Assembly (NCBI GenBank): GCA_035317605.1
Contig: DATHGT010000277.1
Coordinates: 1-45,470 of the forward strand
Source of the DNA: DATHGT01 sp035317605
GTDB lineage: Bacteria; Methylomirabilota; Methylomirabilia; Rokubacteriales; CSP1-6
Length of the DNA stretch: 45,470 nucleotides
Direction: 5' to 3'
Positions 6,794 to 15,521 of the stretch are shown piece after piece. The notes under the pieces were generated by a model that was not told the origin of the DNA, searched no databases, and saw only the letters and a program-made list of their open reading frames with translations. How positions within the stretch are numbered: position 1 is the stretch's first letter; the number at the start of each line of letters is the position of its first letter. A program made the position numbers and the translations under genes.

Positions 6794-8248
6794 GTGGGGG
6801 CGACCCGCCTCCGAACGTTCGCCCTCTCCCGACTGACCCGACCCCAGATCGAATTGCTGCGCGCGGTGGTGCGCGCGGCGCCCCGCGGCTCGGCGCCCGT
6901 GCTCGTCGGCGGCGCCGTCCGCGACGCGCTGCTCGGGCGGCCACCCGCGATCGATCTCGACGTCGCCCTCGCCTCCGGCGCCCTCGACACCGGCCGGCGA
7001 CTGGCCGACGCGCTCGGCGTGGCCTTCGTGCCGCTCGACACCGAGCGCGGGGCGGCCCGCGTGGTGGCGCCGGGCTATCGCGTCGACCTCGCCGACTTCC
7101 GCGCGCCGACCCTGGCCGGAGACCTCGCGGCCCGCGACTTCACGGTGAACGCGCTGGCCGTCCCCCTGCGCGCGTTGCTCCGCGAGGGCCGCGCGCCCAT
7201 CGAGGATCCGCTCGGTGGTCTCGCGGATCTCGGCGCGCGGCGTCTGCGCCTGGCGGGACCCGGCGTGCTCGCCGACGATCCCGTCCGGGTCCTGCGCGGC
7301 GTCAGGCTCTCGCTCACGCTCGGCTTTCGTCTGACGCCGGCGACGCGCGCGGCCATTCGACGCGCCGCCCCCACGTGCACCGCCGTCTCGGCGGAGCGGG
7401 TGAGGGACGAAGTTCTCGCGCTGCTGGCCGCGCCGGCCACGGCCCGCGCGCTCCGGCTGGCCGATCGCCTCGGCGTGCTCACCGCGGTGTTCCCGGAGAT
7501 CGAGCCGATGCGCGTGACGTCGCAGCCCGAGCCCCATCGCTTCGACGTGCTCGAGCACACGCTGCGCGCGGTCGACGCCTGCGATCGCCTGCTCGCTCGC
7601 TTGCCCGCGCTCCGGCCCCTCGGCGCCGAGCTGGCGGCCCACGTGGCCGAGCCGCTCGGTGGCGGGATCACGCGCCGACAGATCCTCAAGCTCGCCACGC
7701 TCCTGCACGACGTCTCCAAGCCCGAGACGCGGCGGGCGGTGGCCGGACGCGTCCGGTTCTTCGAGCACGACGTGATCGGGGCGGCGAAAGCGCGCGCGAT
7801 CGGTGAGCGGCTGCGCCTGCCCGAGCGGGCCATCGCCGTGCTGGAGCGGCTGGTGCGCCACCACCTGCGTCCCATGCACCTGGGCGCGGCCGGCGAGTTG
7901 ACGGCGCGCGCGCGCTATCGCTTCTTCCGTGACCTCGGCGCCGAGACCCGCGACCTGCTGTTGCTGGTGCTCTCCGACGCCTCGGGCGTGCGCGGGGAGT
8001 CGCCGTTCTTTCTGTGGTCGCGGATGCCGCTGGTGCGCGAGCTGCTCGCGGGCTGGGAAGAGCAGCGCGAGAGCCTCCGGAGCGCGCCGCTCCTGCGCGG
8101 CGGCGACGTGATGGCGCGCTTCGGCCTGGCCCCCGGGCCCGAGGTGGGCCGCCTGCTCGCCCGCGCCCGCGAGGCGCAGGATCTCGGCCTCGTGGGGACG
8201 CGGGACGAGGCGCTGGCCTACCTTGACTCCCCGCGCGACGACTCATAA
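6794..8248 (+). CDS. CCA-adding tRNA nucleotidyltransferase / poly(A) polymerase family with HD domain
   Basis: The 484-residue protein belongs to the class II nucleotidyltransferases. The head domain shows VGGAVRDALLG (about 38-48) and the metal-binding DLD (54-56). ARDFTVNALA and the DDPVRVLRGVR motif follow, typical of tRNA/poly(A) enzymes. An HD domain (LLHDVSKP, about 300) sits in the second half, as in bacterial CCA enzymes with phosphohydrolase activity. It repairs or builds the 3' CCA of tRNA. The start is a GTG only one base after the KaiC-like gene, without a visible ribosome site, so translation is probably coupled. The tRNA-Gly nearby already encodes CCA, so repair is the likelier job. 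Confidence 0.9.
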   Translation: MGATRLRTFALSRLTRPQIELLRAVVRAAPRGSAPVLVGGAVRDALLGRPPAIDLDVALASGALDTGRRLADALGVAFVPLDTERGAARVVAPGYRVDLADFRAPTLAGDLAARDFTVNALAVPLRALLREGRAPIEDPLGGLADLGARRLRLAGPGVLADDPVRVLRGVRLSLTLGFRLTPATRAAIRRAAPTCTAVSAERVRDEVLALLAAPATARALRLADRLGVLTAVFPEIEPMRVTSQPEPHRFDVLEHTLRAVDACDRLLARLPALRPLGAELAAHVAEPLGGGITRRQILKLATLLHDVSKPETRRAVAGRVRFFEHDVIGAAKARAIGERLRLPERAIAVLERLVRHHLRPMHLGAAGELTARARYRFFRDLGAETRDLLLLVLSDASGVRGESPFFLWSRMPLVRELLAGWEEQRESLRSAPLLRGGDVMARFGLAPGPEVGRLLARAREAQDLGLVGTRDEALAYLDSPRDDS

Positions 8249-8298
8249 AGTACGTCGCACCGTACCCGACGCTCACTCCCTCGCCCGAGGAGGTTTCC

Positions 8299-9843
8299 AT
8301 GATTCGATGGACCTGGTTGGCGCTGTGCCTTCTGCTCGTGATGCCGGCCGCGGCGCTGGCCGCCCCGGCAGGGAAGGTCGTGATCGCGCAGGGCGTCGAC
8401 CCCACGACGCTCGACATCATGAACCAGCAGGAAACGCCCGCCTCGGTGATCGGGCAGCACATCTTCGAAAAGCTCGTCGAGCGCGATCAGAGCCTCAAGA
8501 TCGTCCCCGCGCTGGCCGCCGAGCTGCCCAGGCTGGTCTCGCCGCAGGTGTGGGAGGTCAAGCTCCGCCGCGGCGTGAAGTTCCACAACGGAGAGGACTT
8601 CAACGCCGACTCCGCGAAGTTCAGCCTGGAGCGCGCCAAGGACAGCAAGATGCGCGGGGCGTCGAACTTCCGGCCCATCGATCGAGTGGAGATCGTCGAT
8701 CCGTACACGGTCCGCGTCCACACGAGCAAGCCCTGGCCGATCTTCACGGTGATGATGAACGCGCCGCAGTCCGCCATGTATCCGCCCAAGGCCTACGCCG
8801 GCAAGGAGAGCGCGGACATCTCCAAGAATCCCATCGGCACGGGGCCGTACAAGTTCGTGCGCTGGTCGAAGGACGAAGAGATCGTGCTGGAGGCCAACCC
8901 GAGCTTCTGGCGGGGCGTGCCGAAGATCAAGACCGTGGTGTTCAAGCCGATTCCCGACGACGCCGTGCGGGTGGCCGCGCTCCAGAACGGAGAGATCGAC
9001 GTGGCCGTGAACATCCCGCCGCACCTGGCGGCGATCATCGACAAGCACCCGAAGATCTTCCTGTCGACGGCGCCGTCGATCCGCACCATCCAGCTGATGT
9101 TCTACACGCACCAGTACGACAAGGACAACAAGCTGGTCGGCCCCTACCAGGGCCCGTCGTCCGACAAGCGCATCCGCCAGGCCATCACCTCGGCCGTCGA
9201 CGCCGACGAGATCATCAAGGGCGTGCTCGACGGCAAGGGACAGCGGGTGGCCACCATGCTGCCGAGCATGCACTTCGGCTTCGACGCCTCGCTCAAGCCG
9301 CCGAAGCAGGATCTCGCCCGTACCAAGAAGCTGCTCGCCGAGGCCGGCTTCGCCAACGGGCTCGAGCTGACCGTGCACGGACCGCAGGGACGCTACGTGC
9401 GCGACAAGGAAGTGCTGGAGGCCATCGGCGGCCAGCTCACCAAGGCCGGCATCAAGACCCAGGTCCGGACGTACGAGTTCGTCAACTACCTGAACAACAT
9501 GGTCTACGTCCACAAGGCCGGGCCGGTGTGGCTGATCGGCTGGGGCCAGGGGTCGATGGACGCCGAGGGCATCTACGTGCCGCTGTTCCGCTCGGGCAAC
9601 CTGATGTCGAACTATCACAACACCGACTTCGACCGGATGGTGGACGAGGCGCAGACGATCATGGACGAGAAGAAGCGCCTGGAGCAGTACCACCGGATCA
9701 ACAAGCTCTGGATCGACGACCAGGCGGCGGTACCGCTCTACCAGCAGATCGACCTCTACGGGGCCAGCCGCAGGCTCAACTGGAAGGCGCGCAGCGACGA
9801 GCTGATCAAGGCCTACGACATGTCGTTCAAAGAGGGCAGCTGA
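8299..9843 (+). CDS. Family-5 extracellular solute-binding protein (Dpp/Opp type)
   Basis: This 514-residue periplasmic protein binds peptides, nickel or similar ligands for an ABC importer. A signal peptide covers about residues 1-22 (LLLVMPAAALAA). Family-5 hallmarks include the early VWEVKLRRGVKFHNGEDFNA segment, the GTGPYKFVRW turn and the late RIRQAITSAVDADEIIKGVL segment. GAGGAGG lies a few bases before the ATG. No permease or ATPase genes follow in either direction, so it must pair with a transporter encoded elsewhere. A second member of the family (10009) lies just beyond the tRNA and a third at 29657. Confidence 0.93.
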   Translation: MIRWTWLALCLLLVMPAAALAAPAGKVVIAQGVDPTTLDIMNQQETPASVIGQHIFEKLVERDQSLKIVPALAAELPRLVSPQVWEVKLRRGVKFHNGEDFNADSAKFSLERAKDSKMRGASNFRPIDRVEIVDPYTVRVHTSKPWPIFTVMMNAPQSAMYPPKAYAGKESADISKNPIGTGPYKFVRWSKDEEIVLEANPSFWRGVPKIKTVVFKPIPDDAVRVAALQNGEIDVAVNIPPHLAAIIDKHPKIFLSTAPSIRTIQLMFYTHQYDKDNKLVGPYQGPSSDKRIRQAITSAVDADEIIKGVLDGKGQRVATMLPSMHFGFDASLKPPKQDLARTKKLLAEAGFANGLELTVHGPQGRYVRDKEVLEAIGGQLTKAGIKTQVRTYEFVNYLNNMVYVHKAGPVWLIGWGQGSMDAEGIYVPLFRSGNLMSNYHNTDFDRMVDEAQTIMDEKKRLEQYHRINKLWIDDQAAVPLYQQIDLYGASRRLNWKARSDELIKAYDMSFKEGS

Positions 9844-9872
9844 TCGTCACGTAGTAAACTGCAGGGACACGG

Positions 9873-9947
9873 GCGGCCGTAATTCAGTGGCAGAATGCCA
9901 GCTTCCCAAGCTGGACGTCGCCGGTTCGAATCCGGTCGGCCGCTCCA
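9873..9947 (+). tRNA. tRNA-Gly (anticodon CCC)
   Basis: The 75-base sequence folds as a complete cloverleaf: acceptor GCGGCCG/CGGCCGC, D stem ATTC/GAAT, anticodon stem CCAGC/GCTGG with loop TTCCCAA (anticodon CCC at 9905-9907), and a T arm with TTCGAAT. The discriminator base is T and CCA is encoded (9945-9947). It reads GGG codons. A TAAACT hexamer 12 bases upstream could be a -10 element. Confidence 0.96.
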
Positions 9948-9953
9948 ACTCGA

Positions 9954-9985
9954 CAGGGCCTCACGGGACATCCCGTGAGGCCCTG
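9954..9985 (+). terminator. Perfect 14-bp hairpin after the tRNA
   Basis: CAGGGCCTCACGGG (9954-9967) pairs exactly with CCCGTGAGGCCCTG (9972-9985) around the loop ACAT. It begins 6 bases after the tRNA end and 24 bases before the next gene. There is no T tract, so it may stop transcription poorly, act in processing the tRNA 3' end, or protect a downstream mRNA 5' end. Confidence 0.55.
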
Positions 9986-10008
9986 CGCGTCTCGCGAGGA
10001 GTGAGATC

Positions 10009-11610
10009 ATGAGGAGTCTTCGCACGCTCGTCGTCTTCACGGCCGCCCTCTCGATCGTTGTCCTCGTGGCGACGGCTTCTCCGGCGCGCGCGGCGGAGAC
10101 GCCACGACGCGGCGGGGTGCTGCTCGCCGCCATCGCCGCCGACGCGCCCAGTCTCGATCCGCACCAGGAGCAGACGTTCGCCACGATCGAGCTCGTGGCG
10201 CCGTGCTACAGCACCTTGCTCCAGATCGATCCCTACCATTACCCCAAGGTCATCGGCGACGTGGCGACCGAGTGGAAGATCGCCCCGGATGGACTCACGT
10301 ACACGTTCAAGCTGCGGCAGGGGATTCGATTTCACGACGGCTCGCCGTTGACGGCGGCGGACGTCAAGGCGACCTACGAGAAGATCGTGTTTCCACCGGC
10401 GGGCGTCCGCAGCATCCGCAAGAACTCGTATGCCGCGATCACGAGCATCGAGACTCCCGACGCGAATACCATCGTGTTCAAGCTCAAGCACCCGTCGGCG
10501 TCGCTCCTGGACAACCTGGCCTCGCCGTGGAACGTGATCTATCCGAAGAAGTACCTCGACAAGGATCCGAACTACTTCAAGACGAACGTCGTCGGGTCGG
10601 GGCCCTTCAAGTTCAAGAACCACACGCGCGGGTCCACGTTCGAGGGCGAGCGGAACCCCGATTACTTCATCAAGGACCGGCCGTACCTCGACGGCTACAA
10701 GTTCTTCGTCAGCACGGAGACGTCGGTGCGGGCGGCGGCCCTTCGCTCCGGGCGCGTGCACATCGAGTTCCGCACCATGCCGCAGTCCGAGGTCGAGGCC
10801 ATTCGCAAGCAGCTCGGCGACAAGGTGGTCGTGCAAGATACGCCGGCCACCGGCATCTTCGGCATCGCGGTGAACCAGACGATCAAGCCCTTCAACGACG
10901 AGCGCGTCCGTAAGGCGCTGACCCTCGGGCTCGATCGGTACACCGCGAGCCGTGTCCTCTACCCCCTCGCGAGCCTCAAGGACGTCGGCGGGCTGATGCG
11001 TCCTGCGACGGACTGGGCGATGTCGGACGCCGAGCTGCAAAAATTTCCGGGCTTCGGGAAGGACATGGAGAAGAATCGGGCCGAGGCCAAGCGCCTCCTG
11101 GCCGAGGCCGGATACCCCAACGGATTCAAGACGGTGCTGAAGAACCGCAACGTCCGAGTCCCGTACGTCGACTTCGGCGTGTTCGTGATCCAGGAGTGGC
11201 GCAAGATCGGCGTCGAGGCCGAGCACCGGCTTCTCGAGTCGGCGTCGTGGTTCGCGGATGGCCGGGACACCGGCAACTTCGAGCTGATCGTCAGCCCCTC
11301 GTTCAACTTCATGGACGACCCCGACCAGTTCCTCGAGCGGCACACCACCCGCGACAGCAACAACTGGGGGCGATTCTCCGATCCGCGGATCGACGATCTC
11401 TTCACGCGCCAGTCGAGGGCGCTCGATCCCACCGAACGCAAGAAGCTCATCCACGAGGTCGAGAAGCTCGTGCTCGGACACGTGTACTACATCCCGGGCA
11501 TCTGGTGGGCGCGGAGCGTGGTGCACTGGGCGAAGGTGAAGAACTACGTGGCGCCGCCGAACCACTACTCGAACCAGAAGCTCCAGGACGTGTGGCTCAG
11601 CGAGGACTGA
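10009..11610 (+). CDS. Family-5 extracellular solute-binding protein, second copy
   Basis: This 533-residue periplasmic binding protein has a signal peptide (about 1-28, ending SPARAAE), the family-5 features YTFKLRQGIRFHDGSP and GSGPFKFKNHTRG, and the late FNDERVRKALTLGLDR segment. A GAGGAG ribosome site precedes the ATG. It resembles the protein at 8299 only at family level, so the two probably serve different ligands. No membrane or ATPase subunit is nearby. The stop codon is immediately next to the stop of the opposing oxidoreductase gene, with no base between them. Confidence 0.93.
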   Translation: MRSLRTLVVFTAALSIVVLVATASPARAAETPRRGGVLLAAIAADAPSLDPHQEQTFATIELVAPCYSTLLQIDPYHYPKVIGDVATEWKIAPDGLTYTFKLRQGIRFHDGSPLTAADVKATYEKIVFPPAGVRSIRKNSYAAITSIETPDANTIVFKLKHPSASLLDNLASPWNVIYPKKYLDKDPNYFKTNVVGSGPFKFKNHTRGSTFEGERNPDYFIKDRPYLDGYKFFVSTETSVRAAALRSGRVHIEFRTMPQSEVEAIRKQLGDKVVVQDTPATGIFGIAVNQTIKPFNDERVRKALTLGLDRYTASRVLYPLASLKDVGGLMRPATDWAMSDAELQKFPGFGKDMEKNRAEAKRLLAEAGYPNGFKTVLKNRNVRVPYVDFGVFVIQEWRKIGVEAEHRLLESASWFADGRDTGNFELIVSPSFNFMDDPDQFLERHTTRDSNNWGRFSDPRIDDLFTRQSRALDPTERKKLIHEVEKLVLGHVYYIPGIWWARSVVHWAKVKNYVAPPNHYSNQKLQDVWLSED

Positions 11611-12717
11611 TCACCGGCGCTCAGCGACCGGCATCTCGCGGCCCGCATCCGACGCCTGCTGGATGGCGTCGAGGAAGCGGTGCAGCTCGACCGCCGTGTC
11701 GAACGTGGGCAAGCGGCTCTGCCCGGTGCGGATGGCCTCGGCGAACAGCGCGTACATCTGGCCGACGTTGAACGGATCGCCGCGAGGGAAATCGGCCGGG
11801 ACATACACGAAGCGCTCGGGTACAGCCAGGTCGCTGAGCTCGTGGTTGCCGTGCGCGCCTTGCAGCCGCGGCGTTTCGCCGCGCTGTGACGAGACCGTGC
11901 CGGTGGCGACCAGCGTGCCTTCGCGCCCGTAGATCTCCATCCGAAAGCCGCTTCCGGCCCAGGGGACCGCGCCGACGTGGACCGACGCCACCGCACCGCT
12001 CACCAGTCGTCCGCTGACGAGCACGTTGTCGGGCGAGGTGACGTCCACCATTCGCCGGGTGTCGGTCTCGTACCATTGCCGGGCCTGGGTCGTGACCATG
12101 CACGCCACCCGCGCGAAATCGCCCGCGACGAAGCGCAGGGCGTCGATGACGTGCCCGTTGGCGATGGTGAGGGTGTTCGCTCCGAGGCGGGCATCGCGCT
12201 GCCAGGTGCGGCTCGACGGGCGCTCCAGCGCGCCGTCACGCATGGTGGTGACGTGACAGGACAGCACCTCGCCCACGTACCCGGACTCGATCTGCTCCTT
12301 CATGTACATGAGCGTGGGGCTGACGCGCGATTGCAGCCCGACCGCCGTTTGCACTCCCTTGGACCGGGCCAGCGTCGCCAGTTCTTCGGCCTCGGCGGTG
12401 GTCCGTCCCAGCGGCCACTCGGTATAGACGTGCTTGCCGGCTTCCAGGGCGGCCTTGGTCGGCCCATAGTGCTCCGGAACCTTCACCACCACGGCCACCG
12501 CGTCGATCTCCGGCGAGGCCACCATCGCTCGGTAGTCGTGGAAGGCGCGCTGCGCTCCAAACGCGCGGCGCGCTTCTTCCGCGCTCTCGGGCCTGGTGGT
12601 ACACACCGCCGTCAGCTCGAGATCCGGACTGGCCAGCAGGGCCGGGAAGTGCGACTGGGAGGCCCAGGTCGAGCGCACGTTGGCGCCAACGAACCCCAGA
12701 CGAATCGGATGTGCCAT
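11611..12717 (-). CDS. Gfo/Idh/MocA-family NAD(P)-dependent oxidoreductase
   Basis: The 368-residue protein has an N-terminal Rossmann fold (IRLGFVGAN at 5-13), a conserved EWPLG at about 120 where this family usually shows EKP (Lys is replaced by Trp-Pro), and a C-terminal alpha/beta domain. The family oxidises or reduces sugars, inositols and other cyclic polyols. In the EKP motif the lysine normally takes part in catalysis; its absence may mean altered activity. The gene is convergent with the binding protein at 10009 and divergent from the kinase at 12890. Its substrate cannot be told from the sequence. Confidence 0.88.
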   Translation of the reverse strand: MAHPIRLGFVGANVRSTWASQSHFPALLASPDLELTAVCTTRPESAEEARRAFGAQRAFHDYRAMVASPEIDAVAVVVKVPEHYGPTKAALEAGKHVYTEWPLGRTTAEAEELATLARSKGVQTAVGLQSRVSPTLMYMKEQIESGYVGEVLSCHVTTMRDGALERPSSRTWQRDARLGANTLTIANGHVIDALRFVAGDFARVACMVTTQARQWYETDTRRMVDVTSPDNVLVSGRLVSGAVASVHVGAVPWAGSGFRMEIYGREGTLVATGTVSSQRGETPRLQGAHGNHELSDLAVPERFVYVPADFPRGDPFNVGQMYALFAEAIRTGQSRLPTFDTAVELHRFLDAIQQASDAGREMPVAERR

Positions 12718-12889
12718 GCGGCATGCTCCTCAGGGTGGTGACGTCCCGCATTATGCCAGCAATCGCGCGTGCCCTTGCCCCTCGCCGCCGTCGCGAACGC
12801 GGAGATCGGCGACGACTGCGCAAAAGTTTTCCCTGCCGAATGCGCGCTCACACCTTTGACGCGTGGGGCCGTGCGATACTCCGGCTCGT

Positions 12890-14080
12890 ATGCCGCATCC
12901 GCGCGAGTCCGTGCCGGATGAACCGAGCCTCGACGATCTGCGTGGGCGTCTGGCCGCCATCGTCGACTCGTCCGACGACGCGATCGTGAGCAAGACGCTC
13001 GACGGCGTCATCACCTCGTGGAACCGCGGGGCCGAGCGCCTCTTCGGGTGGACGGCGGCGGAAGCGGTCGGCCGTCACATCACGCTCGTCATTCCCCGTG
13101 AACGCTGGCCGGAAGAGGCCGACGTGCTGGGCCGTGTCCGGCGCGGCGAGCGGGTCGACCACTACGAGACCGTCCGCGTCACCAAGGACGGGCAGCTGCT
13201 CGACATCTCGCTGACCGTCTCGCCCCTGCGCGACGCCACCGGCCGCATCGTGGGGGCGTCGAAGATCGCCCGTGACGTCAGCGAGCGCCGGCGCTTCGAA
13301 GCCGAGCGCGACCGCCTGCTCGTGATCGCCCAGGAGGCCCGCGAGGAGGCGGAGGCCTCGAACCGGATGAAGGACCAGTTCCTGGCCATCGTCTCCCACG
13401 AGCTGCGCACGCCGCTCAACTCGATCCAGGGATGGGCGCGGCTGCTCCAGGCCGGCGGACTCGACGACGCGGCGCGGGCGCGCGCGGTGGAGGTCATCAT
13501 CCGCAACACCTCGACCCAGACGCAGCTCGTCGAGGACCTGCTCGACCTCTCACGCGTCGTGACCGGCCGCATGCGGCTCACCTTCGAGCCCTGCGAGCTG
13601 GGCTCGCTGGTCACCGACGCGGTCGACGCGGTGCGGCCGGCCGCCGACGCCAAGGGCGTCGCGCTCGTCACCGTGCCGGGGCCGGACGCCGGCACGATCT
13701 CCGGCTCGCCCGATCGGTTGCGGCAGGTGGTGTGGAACCTCGCCATGAACGCCATCAAGTTCACGCCGTCCGGAGGACGGGTCGAGATCGCGGCCGCGCG
13801 GGACGAGGGGAGCGCCAGCATCGTGGTCGCCGACAACGGCGTCGGCATCAGCCCGTCGGTCCTGCCCCACGTCTTCGAGCAGTTCCGCCAGGAGGACAGC
13901 TCGAGCACGCGGGCCCACGGCGGCCTGGGACTCGGCCTGGCCCTCGTCAAGCACCTGGTCGAGCTGCACGGCGGCGGCGTGAAGGCCGAGAGTCCGGGCA
14001 AGGGCCAGGGCGCGACCTTCACGGTCAGCTTTCCGCTCGCGTCCGAGCGGTCGGGGAATCGCGAGACACGCACGAGGTGA
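12890..14080 (+). CDS. PAS-domain sensor histidine kinase, apparently cytoplasmic
   Basis: Starting at the ATG at 12890 the protein has 396 residues. A PAS domain spans about 19-133 (AIVDSSDDAIVSK, then SWNRGAERLFGW), a coiled linker follows, and the dimerisation helix carries the phosphorylated H170 in VSHELRTPLN. The ATPase domain shows the N box (NLAMNAIKF), G1 (VADNGVGI) and G2 (HGGLGLGLA). No membrane helix is seen, so it probably senses a cytoplasmic cue. An in-frame GTG at 12863 is an alternative start; neither start has a clear ribosome site. The response regulator begins 5 bases after its stop, so they form a two-component pair. Confidence 0.94.
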   Translation: MPHPRESVPDEPSLDDLRGRLAAIVDSSDDAIVSKTLDGVITSWNRGAERLFGWTAAEAVGRHITLVIPRERWPEEADVLGRVRRGERVDHYETVRVTKDGQLLDISLTVSPLRDATGRIVGASKIARDVSERRRFEAERDRLLVIAQEAREEAEASNRMKDQFLAIVSHELRTPLNSIQGWARLLQAGGLDDAARARAVEVIIRNTSTQTQLVEDLLDLSRVVTGRMRLTFEPCELGSLVTDAVDAVRPAADAKGVALVTVPGPDAGTISGSPDRLRQVVWNLAMNAIKFTPSGGRVEIAAARDEGSASIVVADNGVGISPSVLPHVFEQFRQEDSSSTRAHGGLGLGLALVKHLVELHGGGVKAESPGKGQGATFTVSFPLASERSGNRETRTR

Positions 14081-14085
14081 CGACA

Positions 14086-14610
14086 GTGAACTCCCTTCGC
14101 TCCGAAGCGCTGCCCACACGTTCTCACCAACGGCGCCGGCCCGTCCGGGCCGCCGGCGGCGACCACCCGTTCCGCGACGTCCGCGTGGGCCGGCCGGGCG
14201 AAGCGTCGACGTCGAGACCTCCGGAGCTGCCTCGGAACCTCGTCGGGCTCCACGTCGTCGTGGTCGACGACGACGAGGACAGTCTCGAGTACTTCGCGGC
14301 TGCGCTCCGCGCGTGCGGGGCCACGGTGACGACGGCGTCGACGGCCGTTGACGCGCTCGGGCTGGTCCTGGAGCGTGGTCCCCACGTCGTGCTCAGCGAC
14401 ATCGCGATGGTAGGGCAGGACGGCTACTGGCTCGTGCGCGAGATCCGCGGCCTCCCCGATCGGGGGACGGTCCCCGTGCTGGCCACCACCGCCTACGGCC
14501 GGGAGCACTCGCGGGCGCGCGCCGTCGCCGGCGGGTTCAACGACCTGCTGCCGAAACCGGTGGATCCCGAGGTGCTCTGCCTGGCCATCGCGAGGGCGGC
14601 CGGACGGTGA
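14086..14610 (+). CDS. Response regulator, receiver domain only
   Basis: From the GTG at 14086 the product has 174 residues. A disordered, Arg/Pro-rich stretch (1-50) precedes one receiver domain (about 54-174) with acidic residues D61-D63, phospho-acceptor D105 (in VVLSDIAM) and the conserved Lys in PKPVDP near the end. No DNA-binding or enzymatic output domain follows. It starts 5 bases after the PAS kinase and is its probable phospho-partner. The lack of an output domain suggests phosphorelay or protein-protein signalling. Upstream codons stay open in this frame, but they lie within the kinase gene, so the GTG is preferred. Confidence 0.88.
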   Translation: MNSLRSEALPTRSHQRRRPVRAAGGDHPFRDVRVGRPGEASTSRPPELPRNLVGLHVVVVDDDEDSLEYFAAALRACGATVTTASTAVDALGLVLERGPHVVLSDIAMVGQDGYWLVREIRGLPDRGTVPVLATTAYGREHSRARAVAGGFNDLLPKPVDPEVLCLAIARAAGR

Positions 14611-14629
14611 GGCCGCTCGGGGGTCGGAG

Positions 14630-15481
14630 CTAGGCCGCCTTTCGGTGTCGGGCGTCGGCGCGCCGCGCTCCGGCCGCGCGGCGGCTTTCTAGCTTCGCCG
14701 CCGGTCGTCGCCCCTGCTCGAGACTCTCGCGGAGGGCTTTGGCGAGGTCGGTGACCTTCGGTCGCTCCGGAACCTCGGGGACCGTGATCTCTTCGCCCTT
14801 GACCTTCTGCGCGATGATCTTCTTGAGCACGTCGGTGTAGGTGTCCTTGAACTCCGTCGGGTCCCACTTCGCGGTCAGCGTGTCGATGAGCTGGTGGGCG
14901 AGCTTCATCTCCCGGGGCTGATACCCGTGCTTGGCCCTGGGCAGATCGAGCGACCTGGGTGATCGGATCTCGTGGGCGAAGCGCATGGTCGTCAGCACCA
15001 GCGCTTCGCCGGAAGGCTCGAGGGCCGCGAGGTGCTCGCGCTGTCTCAGCACGATCGTGCCGACGCCGACGCGCCCCGTTTCCTCCAGCGCGTCGCGCAG
15101 CAGCGCATACGCCTTGACGCCCGCCTTGCCGGACGGCGCCAGGTAGTACGGCGTGTCGAAGTAGCGGGAGTCGATGTCGTTCGCGCTCACGAACGCGCGG
15201 ATGTCGAAGGCTTCCGTCGCCGGCGTCTTGGCCTTCTCGAAGTCCTTGTCGGTGAGGACCACGTACTGGCCCTTCCGGTGCTCGTAGCCCTTGACGATCT
15301 CGTCCCAGGGCACTTCCTCGTCTTCCTTCACGCAGAACCGCTTGTAGTCGATCCGGCTCCCGTCCTTCTCGTGCAGGAGATGAAACGACAGCTTCTCAGT
15401 CCGCTCGGTCGCCGCGTAGAGACTGACGGGCACCGTCACGAGCCCGAAAGCAATGGACCCCTTCCACATCGCGCGTGGCAT
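14630..15481 (-). CDS. ku: Ku protein, non-homologous end joining
   Basis: The 283-residue protein begins MPRAMWKGSIAFGLV, the standard start of bacterial Ku, and keeps the beta-barrel and bridge segments (FHLLHEKDGSRIDYKRF, and the PYYLAPSGKAG region) that form a ring around DNA ends. The last 30 residues are a basic Arg/Lys/Ala tail, common in bacterial Ku and linked to DNA binding or LigD recruitment. No ligD is in the window; the only ligase is the ATP-dependent enzyme at 4331. The gene is convergent with the response regulator and follows the crotonase on the minus strand. Confidence 0.96.
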   Translation of the reverse strand: MPRAMWKGSIAFGLVTVPVSLYAATERTEKLSFHLLHEKDGSRIDYKRFCVKEDEEVPWDEIVKGYEHRKGQYVVLTDKDFEKAKTPATEAFDIRAFVSANDIDSRYFDTPYYLAPSGKAGVKAYALLRDALEETGRVGVGTIVLRQREHLAALEPSGEALVLTTMRFAHEIRSPRSLDLPRAKHGYQPREMKLAHQLIDTLTAKWDPTEFKDTYTDVLKKIIAQKVKGEEITVPEVPERPKVTDLAKALRESLEQGRRPAAKLESRRAAGARRADARHRKAA

Positions 15482-15521
15482 GCATCACAGAACAGGCAAC
15501 CGCGATGCCACCGGCGCGCGA

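Noticed and set aside
9873..9985. Possible mobile-element attachment site at tRNA-Gly
   Set aside because: No integrase, no repeat of the tRNA 3' end and no phage-like genes within the window.
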